37,880 bases of DNA, from positions 1-37,880 of IMG/VR virus record IMGVR_UViG_3300000364_000025, one strand, 5' to 3'. The stretch is from a virus. The translations under genes were made by a program, and so were the position numbers. The notes under the pieces are model-generated. The model ran no database searches. It was not told the DNA's origin and saw only the letters and a list, made by a program, of their open reading frames with translations. Each line of letters opens with the position of its first letter. Position 1 is the first letter of the stretch. Below are positions 6,669 to 13,423 of the stretch, one piece after another.

Positions 6669-7376
6669 ATGCAAATCATAGAGCAAACCATCGAACTACC
6701 ACAACGCTACAGCGTCCCGGCGGAGCAGGTAGGCGCGCGCGATGACCTGATCGCCGAATCTGCGGACATTACAGCCATCACCAGCGCACAAAGTCAGCAG
6801 TGGGCATCTGCTTGTGGTTCGGACTTGCAACGCCACATAAAATCAGTTCAGGAAGCCCGTGTTTCACTGTCCCGACCCTTGGACGAAGCCAAAGCCAAGC
6901 TGATCGAACTGGAGCGGAACTATTTGGCTCCGCTTTTGGCTGAGAAAGACCGGCTTGGCCGGCTGGTGTCTGCCTATCAAATCGCAGAAAACGAGCGTGT
7001 AGCGGCAGAGGAACGCCAAAGACAGGCAGAATTTGAGCGACTCGAGAACGAGCGCAGGACCTTGGAAGCCAAAGCAGAGAAAGCGAAGTCAATAGACCAG
7101 CAGGTACAGCTTGAACAGGCAGCGTATCAGGCGACCGAAGCGGCAACGGCGGTCCTCATGGCGCCACTACCGGAAGTCAGCAAGGCTAAAGGTGCAGCGA
7201 CCAGGATGGAGTTGAAATGGGAAGTCACCGATCGGGATGCTCTCTACAAGGCCCGGCCTGACCTGTTCACGGAACCGGAGTTGAAGGCGTCGGCGGTGAA
7301 AGCGTGTTGTGGGGTTAAGACGGTGATCCCAGGCATCCGCTTTTGGGAAATTCCACAAACTAGTTTCCGACGATGA
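6669..7376 (+). CDS. coiled-coil early protein of unknown function
   Basis: A 235-residue protein with a long charged coiled coil from about 65 to 165 (runs such as RQRQAEFERLENERRTLEAK). It then has a globular end (MELKWEVTDRDALYK, VKTVIPGIRFWE). The plan resembles phage proteins found beside recombination genes that guard or organise DNA ends, but no family can be named. ATG 6669 follows the previous stop by two bases. The longer frame upstream overlaps the previous gene and is not used. Confidence 0.65.
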   Translation: MQIIEQTIELPQRYSVPAEQVGARDDLIAESADITAITSAQSQQWASACGSDLQRHIKSVQEARVSLSRPLDEAKAKLIELERNYLAPLLAEKDRLGRLVSAYQIAENERVAAEERQRQAEFERLENERRTLEAKAEKAKSIDQQVQLEQAAYQATEAATAVLMAPLPEVSKAKGAATRMELKWEVTDRDALYKARPDLFTEPELKASAVKACCGVKTVIPGIRFWEIPQTSFRR

Positions 7377-8038
7377 AAGAACGACCAATCCTATTTCAAG
7401 GCGACATGGTAAAAGCCATTCTGGACGGTCGAAAGACGCAGACGCGGCGACTATTGAGTCACCAACCCGATCCCGCTTGGACGGGGATAGGTATTGAGTA
7501 CATAAAGCACGCGACACGCGGGGATATAGCCATCGCCATATATGACGCTTATCCGGGGCGTGGCACCGCTCGTCACGGTATCTGTGAATGTCCTTATGGT
7601 GGGCGTTGGCACGGCCTGTGGATTAAAGAGACCTTCTGGACCAATGGAGTAAAGCCAACCGAGGCTAACTTCGTCATTTACGATCTAGAACACTCACAGG
7701 GCCAGAACGAAGTCAGCCGAGACCGGGACGGGAACATGCAACAGGGCGCATTTGTGGGCACCTATAAGCGGTTTCCTTCAATCGTTATGCCTCGTTGGGC
7801 TTCCCGCCTGACCCTCGAAATAACAGGGGTTCGGGTGCAGCGGTTACAGGAGATTTCCTATGACGATTGCAAAGCCGAAGGGGTGAAACCGTCCATTGGC
7901 AGGGGCATGGAGCAATTTAATTTGAACGACCCGCGAGTGTACTACAACACGTACTCCGATCTTTGGAACCAAATCAACGGCCCCGGCTCATGGGACAAGA
8001 ATCCGTGGATCTGGGCGATAACCTTTCGAAGAACCTAA
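7373..8038 (+). CDS. ASCH-like phage protein
   Basis: A 221-residue protein of a widespread phage type. It shows RPILFQGDMVKAILDGRKTQ followed by TRR, then GLWIKETFW, then MPRWASRLTLEITGVRVQRL and the end SDLWNQINGPGSWDKNPWIW. The start and the IVMPRWASR region fit ASCH-type beta-barrel proteins, which bind RNA or modified nucleotides in known cases. The biological role in phages is not settled. The start overlaps the previous gene by four bases. Confidence 0.75.
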   Translation: MKERPILFQGDMVKAILDGRKTQTRRLLSHQPDPAWTGIGIEYIKHATRGDIAIAIYDAYPGRGTARHGICECPYGGRWHGLWIKETFWTNGVKPTEANFVIYDLEHSQGQNEVSRDRDGNMQQGAFVGTYKRFPSIVMPRWASRLTLEITGVRVQRLQEISYDDCKAEGVKPSIGRGMEQFNLNDPRVYYNTYSDLWNQINGPGSWDKNPWIWAITFRRT

Positions 8039-8084
8039 AAGCTTTCCGTCGGAATGAACCAACTACCAAACCTAACTACCATCA

Positions 8085-8897
8085 ATGACAGACCGAGACT
8101 TACTATCAAAACAAGGCTTCACGACTGAAGGTATTGACTTAATCCTCGCCAACAAGACAGACCCAGCAGTTAAGGGCAGTCTTGAGGAATTACGCGGGCA
8201 ACCGCGGGCGTTCAAAGGAGTGTGGATACCTTACCAAATCTGGCTCGACGACACCATCACATGGACCGAGAAATGCCTATTGGCCGAAATAGACAGCCTG
8301 GATGACGGCCGTGGGTGTCGTGCCAGTGCCGGCCATCTTGCCCGGATGATGGGCAGTACCGCCGGCTCCATCCGAACAATGCTCTCGAAATTGGCCGCGA
8401 GAAAGTACGTCTCAACCGACGTTTCTGAGGGTGGATTACGCAAGCTGAAAGTCACTCCATGGCTGGTGGGGGTGTCAATGCCTGTTAACGGGGGGTGTCA
8501 ACACCCATTAACGAGGGTGTCAATGCCTGTTAACACAGAGGTACTAGAAGATACTAGTAGAGAAGTACCCCCTTTATCCCCCATTGGGGGAGGGGAGGGC
8601 TTTGAAGAATTTTGGAATGCCTACCCGCGCAAGGTTGGAAAGGGAATAGCAGTCCGGATATGGCTCAAGCAAAAGCTCGACGATTTGTTGCCGCGAATCC
8701 TCGATGCCATTTCAGAGCAGAAGCGGTGCGAGCAGTGGACCAAGGACGGCGGCCGGTACATCCCGCACCCCTCGACTTGGCTTAACCAAAGCCGATGGGA
8801 GGATGAGGTTCAGGCCAACGGGCACCAGCCCAAAAAGTTTCTGACCCACTTCGAGCGCACGATTAAACAGGCCATGCAGAAAGCAAACCTACCATGA
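8085..8897 (+). CDS. phage replication initiator-like protein (wHTH plus DnaD-like end)
   Basis: A 270-residue protein. Residues 40-125 resemble a winged helix used for origin binding (ITWTEKCLLAEIDSLDDGRG, ASAGHLARMMGSTAGSIRTM). Residues 125-170 are a low-complexity linker that is encoded by three DNA repeats. Residues 172-242 (FEEFWNAYPRKVGKGIAVRI, HPSTWLNQSRWEDE) match the C-terminal part common in phage replication proteins. As in lambda O, the gene may contain its own origin. A 46-base gap precedes the ATG. Confidence 0.75.
   Translation: MTDRDLLSKQGFTTEGIDLILANKTDPAVKGSLEELRGQPRAFKGVWIPYQIWLDDTITWTEKCLLAEIDSLDDGRGCRASAGHLARMMGSTAGSIRTMLSKLAARKYVSTDVSEGGLRKLKVTPWLVGVSMPVNGGCQHPLTRVSMPVNTEVLEDTSREVPPLSPIGGGEGFEEFWNAYPRKVGKGIAVRIWLKQKLDDLLPRILDAISEQKRCEQWTKDGGRYIPHPSTWLNQSRWEDEVQANGHQPKKFLTHFERTIKQAMQKANLP
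8471..8534. repeat. three iteron-like direct repeats: candidate replication origin
   Basis: GGTGTCAATGCCTGTTAAC occurs at 8471-8489 and 8516-8534 exactly, and as GGTGTCAACACCCATTAAC at 8494-8512. Start-to-start spacing is 23 and 22 bases, near two helical turns. The spacing is not a multiple of three, so the middle copy is read in another frame, and the repeats are kept at DNA level. They sit in the linker of the initiator gene, as lambda O iterons do. An inverted GGTACT/AGTACC pair (8540-8569) and a C5/G5 hairpin (about 8579-8591) follow. Confidence 0.65.
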
Positions 8898-9373
8898 AAC
8901 AAGCTGCTAATTGCAAAATGTGTGCTCGGCCCATCGTGGTCGAGATTGACGACGATTACGCGAAGCTTGGGGACCCGTTCAGGCTGATAAAGCTCGCGAC
9001 GTGTGATCGCTGTTACGACCTGCGCATACGTCGGCAAAACATCGAGGACGCGATCTACAGGGCCTGCCTCGGCATCATCCAGGCAGGGATCAAGCCAAAC
9101 AAACCAACCAAACCGGGCGAAGAGCCAAAGACGCCGGCAGAGAAAGCACGGTTCAAAGAATCTGAGGACGCTTTGAAAGTGTTGGTGACTCTGACCCAGG
9201 CGTACGCGTTGCTGGCGTCGGACTGGTGCAACCGCTCTGGGATGATCTGGGATGAGGCGTTACCGGCGGCGATATTGGAGAAACCCAAGTTCTGGCGCGT
9301 GATTCTTGAGGACTACTGGAAAACGTTTAACCGCGTGCGCAGAGAAGAACAACAGGAGATGGCGACGGCATGA
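8894..9373 (+). CDS. phage protein with an N-terminal zinc ribbon
   Basis: A 159-residue protein. CKMC (8-11) and CDRC about 30 residues later form a likely zinc ribbon, followed by a helical body with a Lys/Pro-rich loop (KPNKPTKPGEEPKTPAEKAR). It is translationally coupled to the initiator gene upstream and the small gene downstream. It could be a replication accessory, but nothing in the sequence proves this. Confidence 0.65.
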   Translation: MKQAANCKMCARPIVVEIDDDYAKLGDPFRLIKLATCDRCYDLRIRRQNIEDAIYRACLGIIQAGIKPNKPTKPGEEPKTPAEKARFKESEDALKVLVTLTQAYALLASDWCNRSGMIWDEALPAAILEKPKFWRVILEDYWKTFNRVRREEQQEMATA

Positions 9374-9546
9374 TCACCGAAGAACGAAGGAAATGGCTGG
9401 CCCAGATGTGGCAACAACACCTGAGAGACGCGGAGAAAGAGCGGTTGGCAGGACACGACCGGATCGCGGACAGCTACGAGAACAGCGCGGCGCGGATCGA
9501 AACCGAGCTGGCACGGGAAGACGTGGACCCGAGGGAGTATTTGTGA
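9370..9546 (+). CDS. very small helical protein between the zinc-ribbon and methyltransferase genes
   Basis: A 58-residue, highly charged protein (starts MITEERRKWLAQMWQQHLRD, ends REDVDPREYL), predicted helical. It fills the gap exactly: its ATG overlaps the previous stop and its TGA overlaps the GTG of the methyltransferase. That tight coupling is the main support. The function is unknown. Confidence 0.6.
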   Translation: MITEERRKWLAQMWQQHLRDAEKERLAGHDRIADSYENSAARIETELAREDVDPREYL

Positions 9547-10943
9547 AACCGACGATCTGGCACGGTTGCTACGACAAAAGCTTGAAAGGCTTTATCACCG
9601 ATCAGTCTTTCGGCCATCCGGCGAAGTATTCCCTCGGTCTGATCGAACGAATCTTCGACCATTGCCTACAACGGGGTTATTTGAAGCGTGGTGACCTTGT
9701 GGGCGACGTTTTCGGGGGAGTGGCTATCGGAGGACTCGTAGCGGCTTATCGTGGCCTACGGTGGCTTGGGTGTGAATTAGAGCCGCGTTTTGTGGGTTGG
9801 TCCAGGGCCAACATTGAGCTACACCGGACGAAGCTGGAATACCTCGGGTGTCCGTTGCCGGTGATCGTCCAGGGGGACAGCCGGAAGTTTGCGGAGCGGG
9901 TTCAGGCCATTGTGAGTAGTCCGCCGTATTCTGAAACCCTTTCGCATGGCGGTGGACCGGACACGAAACACGACTTGCTGCAGGGTGGTAAAAGTCTGCT
10001 GGCGATTAAGGCCGGCTATGGAGAGACAAACGGGAACATTGGTAGCTGCCCCGCCGGTGTGGTCGAAGCGGTGGTGTCCTCGCCGCCCTACAACCTGCCA
10101 ATGTCACAGGACCACAACGGGAAGCGCGGCGGCAAGCGCGGAACGAAGCAGATTGAGCCGGGAGCATTCGCCAAGTACGGAAACACCGAGGGACAGATCG
10201 AAGGCTTGCAGCAGGGGAAAGTGGCCGCCGTGGTGTCATCGCCCCCTTACTCCGACATTGCGGCGGGTGCAGGCGGATTGAACACCAAACCAGCGAAGCA
10301 CAACGGCCAGCAGTCAGGACGTAGCGCCAAAGCAGCCTCACAGGATGCCGACCAGAAATACGGCACGAGCGACGGCCAGATTTCACGGCTCAAGGTGGGC
10401 GCGGTGGTGACGAGTCCGCCGTTCGAGGACTGCAAGCAGGGCACATCGGGAACGCTAAAGGAAATGAAAACAGCATGGCAGCGAGATCCGAAGAACTTTG
10501 GAAAGCCGGGGCACCGACCTGCGCAAATGAGTGAATACAATTGCAACTCAATGAATGATGAGTACGGTAATACCGAGGGTCAAATTGGGAATGCCAAGGG
10601 CGAAACATACTGGCAGGCCATGGATCAGGTTTACCGCTCGTGCTTCCAGGCTATACGACCCGGTGGCGTCCTCGTGCTGGTGGTCAAAGACTACTGCAAA
10701 GGCGGTAAGCGGGTCCGACTCTGCGACGACACCATGCGTCTGTGTGAACACATCGGCTTTCAACCGCTGGAGCGGATCCACGCGATGCTTGTCAGCGAGA
10801 CCGTAGAAGCTGGCCTGTTCGGCGAGGAAAAGACCAAACGCCAGCGCAAAAGCTTTTTCCGCCGTCTCTACGAGGCAGGCATACCCGACGGTGACGAACG
10901 CCGGATTGACCATGAGGAAGTGTTGATTTTGACCCGACCGTAA
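9543..10943 (+). CDS. DNA N4-cytosine/N6-adenine-type methyltransferase with four tandem SPPY modules
   Basis: A 466-residue enzyme. Residues 52-63 (LVGDVFGGVAIG) are the SAM-binding motif I. The catalytic motif IV occurs four times: SPPY at 126-129, 180-183 and 233-236, and SPPF at 291-294. Each copy is followed by a YGxTxGxI-type tail (159-166, 212-219, 273-280, 341-348), so a unit of about 55 residues is repeated four times. The end (IRPGGVLVLVVKDYCKGGKR) closes a normal methyltransferase fold. The usual enzyme has one SPPY. The GTG start overlaps the preceding gene. Which copy is catalytic cannot be told. Confidence 0.85.
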   Translation: MKPTIWHGCYDKSLKGFITDQSFGHPAKYSLGLIERIFDHCLQRGYLKRGDLVGDVFGGVAIGGLVAAYRGLRWLGCELEPRFVGWSRANIELHRTKLEYLGCPLPVIVQGDSRKFAERVQAIVSSPPYSETLSHGGGPDTKHDLLQGGKSLLAIKAGYGETNGNIGSCPAGVVEAVVSSPPYNLPMSQDHNGKRGGKRGTKQIEPGAFAKYGNTEGQIEGLQQGKVAAVVSSPPYSDIAAGAGGLNTKPAKHNGQQSGRSAKAASQDADQKYGTSDGQISRLKVGAVVTSPPFEDCKQGTSGTLKEMKTAWQRDPKNFGKPGHRPAQMSEYNCNSMNDEYGNTEGQIGNAKGETYWQAMDQVYRSCFQAIRPGGVLVLVVKDYCKGGKRVRLCDDTMRLCEHIGFQPLERIHAMLVSETVEAGLFGEEKTKRQRKSFFRRLYEAGIPDGDERRIDHEEVLILTRP

Positions 10944-10979
10944 AAACACCAAAACCAAAACACACACACGAAAGGAAAC

Positions 10980-11411
10980 ATGGCCAGAAAGAGTAAGAAG
11001 TTGGCGGCAGTAGCCGCCGACCTACAGGACACAATGACCGGCAACCAGGTGCCACCACCTGAACCGGGTAACGAGACGGCGCCCGACGCCAAGGAACGGC
11101 GCAGCCGCCGGCCAAAGCTTCAGGACCTGCCGAACATGCGGGGCCCGGGCGTTGGCGGCCAGGAAGAGGACGCGGAACTCGAGGCCCTCGGTGACGAGAT
11201 GGACGAGTTAGTCACCAAAAAGCGCAAGCTCGCGGAGAAAATCACGGCGGTAGATGGCAAGGCCCAGGAACGGCTAGCTACCCTCGGGCTGAAATCGTAC
11301 CGGTACAGCGACCGGGAAATCTACCTAAAGGAAGGCAAAGACCACGTGAAAACACGGGTAATAAAAGCCGACCAGAACGGAGAATCAGAGCACAACGGCA
11401 ACGGCGATTAA
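10980..11411 (+). CDS. charged coiled-coil phage protein
   Basis: A 143-residue protein with a disordered, basic first half (KERRSRRPKLQDL) and a coiled coil from about 60 to 100 (ALGDEMDELVTKKRKLAEKI), then a short conserved-looking end (GLKSYRYSDREIYLKEGKDH). It follows a 36-base spacer with AAAGGA before its ATG. No function recognised. Confidence 0.6.
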   Translation: MARKSKKLAAVAADLQDTMTGNQVPPPEPGNETAPDAKERRSRRPKLQDLPNMRGPGVGGQEEDAELEALGDEMDELVTKKRKLAEKITAVDGKAQERLATLGLKSYRYSDREIYLKEGKDHVKTRVIKADQNGESEHNGNGD

Positions 11412-11627
11412 ATGAAGGTCGAGCCCCTACCATTTGAGCCCGAGCGGTTTCTGGTCCAAAGCCAGAGCCGCAAGGGCATCGTGCATCTGGTGGACATGAA
11501 TTACGACCCCGAACAACGCAAGCCGGTGAAGGGCAGGCCGGTTTGCGGGTGCGAAGACTGCCAGATCCGAAATCGAACCTGTAAACACATACTAGCCGTC
11601 TATGAAGCGACAAAAACCACTCCGTAA
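11412..11627 (+). CDS. SWIM zinc-finger protein
   Basis: A 71-residue protein. CGCEDCQIRNRTCKHI contains the SWIM pattern C-x-C-xn-C-x-H. SWIM fingers bind DNA or protein in other systems, for example in recombination mediators. It begins directly after the previous stop and overlaps the next gene by 26 bases. The small size suggests an adaptor or regulator rather than an enzyme. Confidence 0.7.
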   Translation: MKVEPLPFEPERFLVQSQSRKGIVHLVDMNYDPEQRKPVKGRPVCGCEDCQIRNRTCKHILAVYEATKTTP

Positions 11628-11967
11628 GATCAGCCCCCGCCGGCGATTAGTGCTGGCGGAACTAAACCGCGTAGTAAAAATCTGGTGGGACGCCCTGGTC
11701 CGCAACGCTGCACCCTACGTGCCTGTGTGTGACTGGCCAGGGTGCAAACGGCCAGCCGGCAAGCGCCCACACCATTTAATCCCGCGGTCGGTGCGGCCGG
11801 ACCTGATCTGTGAACCGCTGAACTTCGCCGGGACCTGTCAGAAACACCACGATTACGCGCACAGCCACCCCGCAGAGGCGTACAAGATCGGTTTCATGGG
11901 TAGATCGACAGATAAGCTGTCTGACCTGTGGGAGCGACTGTTACGCGCGCAGAAGGAGGCCAAATGA
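11602..11967 (+). CDS. HNH-type nuclease
   Basis: A 121-residue protein. The core runs CDWPGCKRPAGKRPHHLIPR, then LNFAGTCQKHHDYAHSHP: a zinc pair (CDWPGC), the catalytic HH, a central Asn (N in LNF) and the closing H residues, which is a beta-beta-alpha-metal HNH layout. The basic start (KRQKPLRKISPRRR) would hold DNA. Related phage proteins such as NinG-like nucleases act on recombination intermediates; that role is inferred. It overlaps both neighbours. Confidence 0.75.
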   Translation: MKRQKPLRKISPRRRLVLAELNRVVKIWWDALVRNAAPYVPVCDWPGCKRPAGKRPHHLIPRSVRPDLICEPLNFAGTCQKHHDYAHSHPAEAYKIGFMGRSTDKLSDLWERLLRAQKEAK

Positions 11968-12140
11968 AGTCATACGAGGTAATTGACAGCATCCAGAATA
12001 TCGAGCGGTCCATCTGGAGACTACGCAACGCCAAGGGCGTAAAACACGCTAAATGGCTGGTGCTTGCACTGAAAGGGTTGGAGACCTACGCGAATGGCAT
12101 CCGGCAGGCAGTGGAACATGTTACAAAGCTTTCCAAATGA
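11964..12140 (+). CDS. small helical phage protein
   Basis: A 58-residue helical protein (SYEVIDSIQNIERSIWRLRN, then LVLALKGLETYANGIRQAV). AAGGAGG lies seven bases before the ATG at 11964 and the start overlaps the HNH stop. Unrecognised; the strong ribosome binding site is the best argument that it is real. Confidence 0.6.
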   Translation: MKSYEVIDSIQNIERSIWRLRNAKGVKHAKWLVLALKGLETYANGIRQAVEHVTKLSK

Positions 12141-12144
12141 ATTT

Positions 12145-12345
12145 ATGAGCACCGAAAAAGCACAACGCCTTTACGACGCACTGAAACGCATCTCGCATTA
12201 TATGAAGCCTGAGACCCTGAGAAAGCAGTCAGAAAAGTTGTACGGCGTGGGACCAGAAGAAGCCATTGAGATGGCTTACGAAAACGTCATTGCGGAAGCC
12301 GCCCTCGCCCTGTGCGATGACCCGACCGGAAAGGCGAAGGAATGA
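12145..12345 (+). CDS. small phage protein of unknown function
   Basis: A 66-residue, mostly helical protein (KAQRLYDALKRISHYM, AIEMAYENVIAEAALALC). ATG 12145 is chosen because it starts four bases after the previous stop; a longer frame upstream overlaps the previous gene. It ends with an ATGA overlap into the next gene. No family recognised. Confidence 0.55.
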   Translation: MSTEKAQRLYDALKRISHYMKPETLRKQSEKLYGVGPEEAIEMAYENVIAEAALALCDDPTGKAKE

Positions 12346-12680
12346 CAAACGAGGAGATCAACGCGGCAATAGCGACCGCCTGCGGCTGGAAGTACGAAAT
12401 ACGGCGCAGTTACAGGGAAACGCCCGGATGGTTCCATCCCAATGGCATTACCCTGTGCGAACAACTACCATACTTCTGCAATGACCTGAACGCGATGCAC
12501 GAGGTAATCTCCACGCTGAACGACCATGAACAGATGTGGAATTACCTGCACGTCTTGAAGGGAATCGTCGCAGCGCATTTTGAGTGGGAAGAATTTATGT
12601 GTGCATGGAGCCTGATGAACGCCACCGCGCAGCAAAAGGCCAAAGCGTTCTGCATTACGAAAGGACTATGGAAGGAATGA
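12342..12680 (+). CDS. phage ABA-sandwich domain protein
   Basis: A 112-residue protein of a type common in phages, with NEEINAAIATACGWKYE at the start, YFCNDLNAMHEVI in the middle and ATAQQKAKAFCITKGLWKE at the end. This matches the phage ABA-sandwich domain as I recall it. No activity is known for the family. Coupled to the preceding gene by ATGA. Confidence 0.7.
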   Translation: MTNEEINAAIATACGWKYEIRRSYRETPGWFHPNGITLCEQLPYFCNDLNAMHEVISTLNDHEQMWNYLHVLKGIVAAHFEWEEFMCAWSLMNATAQQKAKAFCITKGLWKE

Positions 12681-12687
12681 CCACCTC

Positions 12688-12864
12688 ATGGATGGCGAAA
12701 CGGAAGATGCTGAGCGCGTCATCCAACAAGCCATGGACCAGGCACGCGACGAGGCGTTGGATGAAGCGGCGAAGGAGTGTGATTTACTTGACGACGACGG
12801 CGGGCGCATTGCGGCACTAGCTTTGGCCAAACGCATCCGCGCCCTGAAGAAAGGAGCAAAGTGA
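12688..12864 (+). CDS. small acidic helical protein
   Basis: A 58-residue protein (MDGETEDAERVIQQAMDQAR, then GRIAALALAKRIRALKKG), acidic at the start and basic at the end. The ATG at 12688 follows the previous stop by seven bases and the TGA overlaps the next GTG. Unrecognised; supported by spacing and by codon-like composition. Confidence 0.5.
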   Translation: MDGETEDAERVIQQAMDQARDEALDEAAKECDLLDDDGGRIAALALAKRIRALKKGAK

Positions 12865-13079
12865 CCTCGGGTAAACTAACCAAGATAACCAACCACCTGC
12901 GCGAACAGGTGCAGCGCGAGAACCCTAAGGCCGTATCGCTTAAAACTTGGCGCATGATGCAGGCCGAAAAAGAGGATGTTTCCGAGGAGGCTGTTCGTTC
13001 ACGCTATTATTACGGCGGCTGGTACAATCCGAAAATCAAACGGCTTAACGCCCGAGTCGTCCTAGTGCTGAACCCATGA
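12861..13079 (+). CDS. small basic phage protein
   Basis: A 72-residue basic protein (KLTKITNHLREQVQRENPKA then SEEAVRSRYYYGGWYN). AAAGGAG lies just before the GTG start, which overlaps the preceding stop. The composition suggests nucleic-acid binding, possibly a small helix-turn-helix, but no family is recognised. Confidence 0.5.
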   Translation: MTSGKLTKITNHLREQVQRENPKAVSLKTWRMMQAEKEDVSEEAVRSRYYYGGWYNPKIKRLNARVVLVLNP

Positions 13080-13107
13080 AACGCAATGCGGGCAAACCAC
13101 GGAAGAT

Positions 13108-13395
13108 ATGACAATCGACCTTGACCAACTCGCCAAAGATGTGGCTGAAAGAATTGGCAACACGAGATACCCTGATAGTTATGGCGGTAATTTCACGCCG
13201 TTGTTTAACTTAAACTCCTGCTGTGGTGACGATGCCGTGAGGAGTGCGAGAACCGTCCTTGGTGAATCCCTGGCCCCACTCATCGAAGAAAACAGACTGT
13301 GCATCGAGTGGCTGCGGGCAATCCTGAAGGACCCGAGCCGTAACGAATCACTTGCAATTGGACTGAGAGAATTCCTGAAGGACAAAAAACCATGA
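13108..13395 (+). CDS. hypothetical early protein
   Basis: A 95-residue protein with a helical start (IDLDQLAKDVAERIGNTRY) and a helical end (IEENRLCIEWLRAILKD). No motif is recognised. It lies just upstream of the C5-methyltransferase gene, after a 28-base spacer. Confidence 0.5.
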   Translation: MTIDLDQLAKDVAERIGNTRYPDSYGGNFTPLFNLNSCCGDDAVRSARTVLGESLAPLIEENRLCIEWLRAILKDPSRNESLAIGLREFLKDKKP

Positions 13396-13423
13396 CAATC
13401 GAGCGCAAACAAAGGGGCGGTGA

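Noticed and set aside
8471-8534. CRISPR array
   Set aside because: Only three repeats of 19 bases with 3-4 base gaps lie inside a coding gene. There is no spacer-length variation and no cas gene.
10006-10608. Minus-strand frames opposite the methyltransferase
   Set aside because: They mirror the repeated SPPY units and have an Arg/Ser/Pro-rich shadow composition without start signals.
9543-10943. Diversity-generating retroelement target
   Set aside because: No reverse transcriptase or template repeat is present in the window; the repeats are in the methyltransferase itself.
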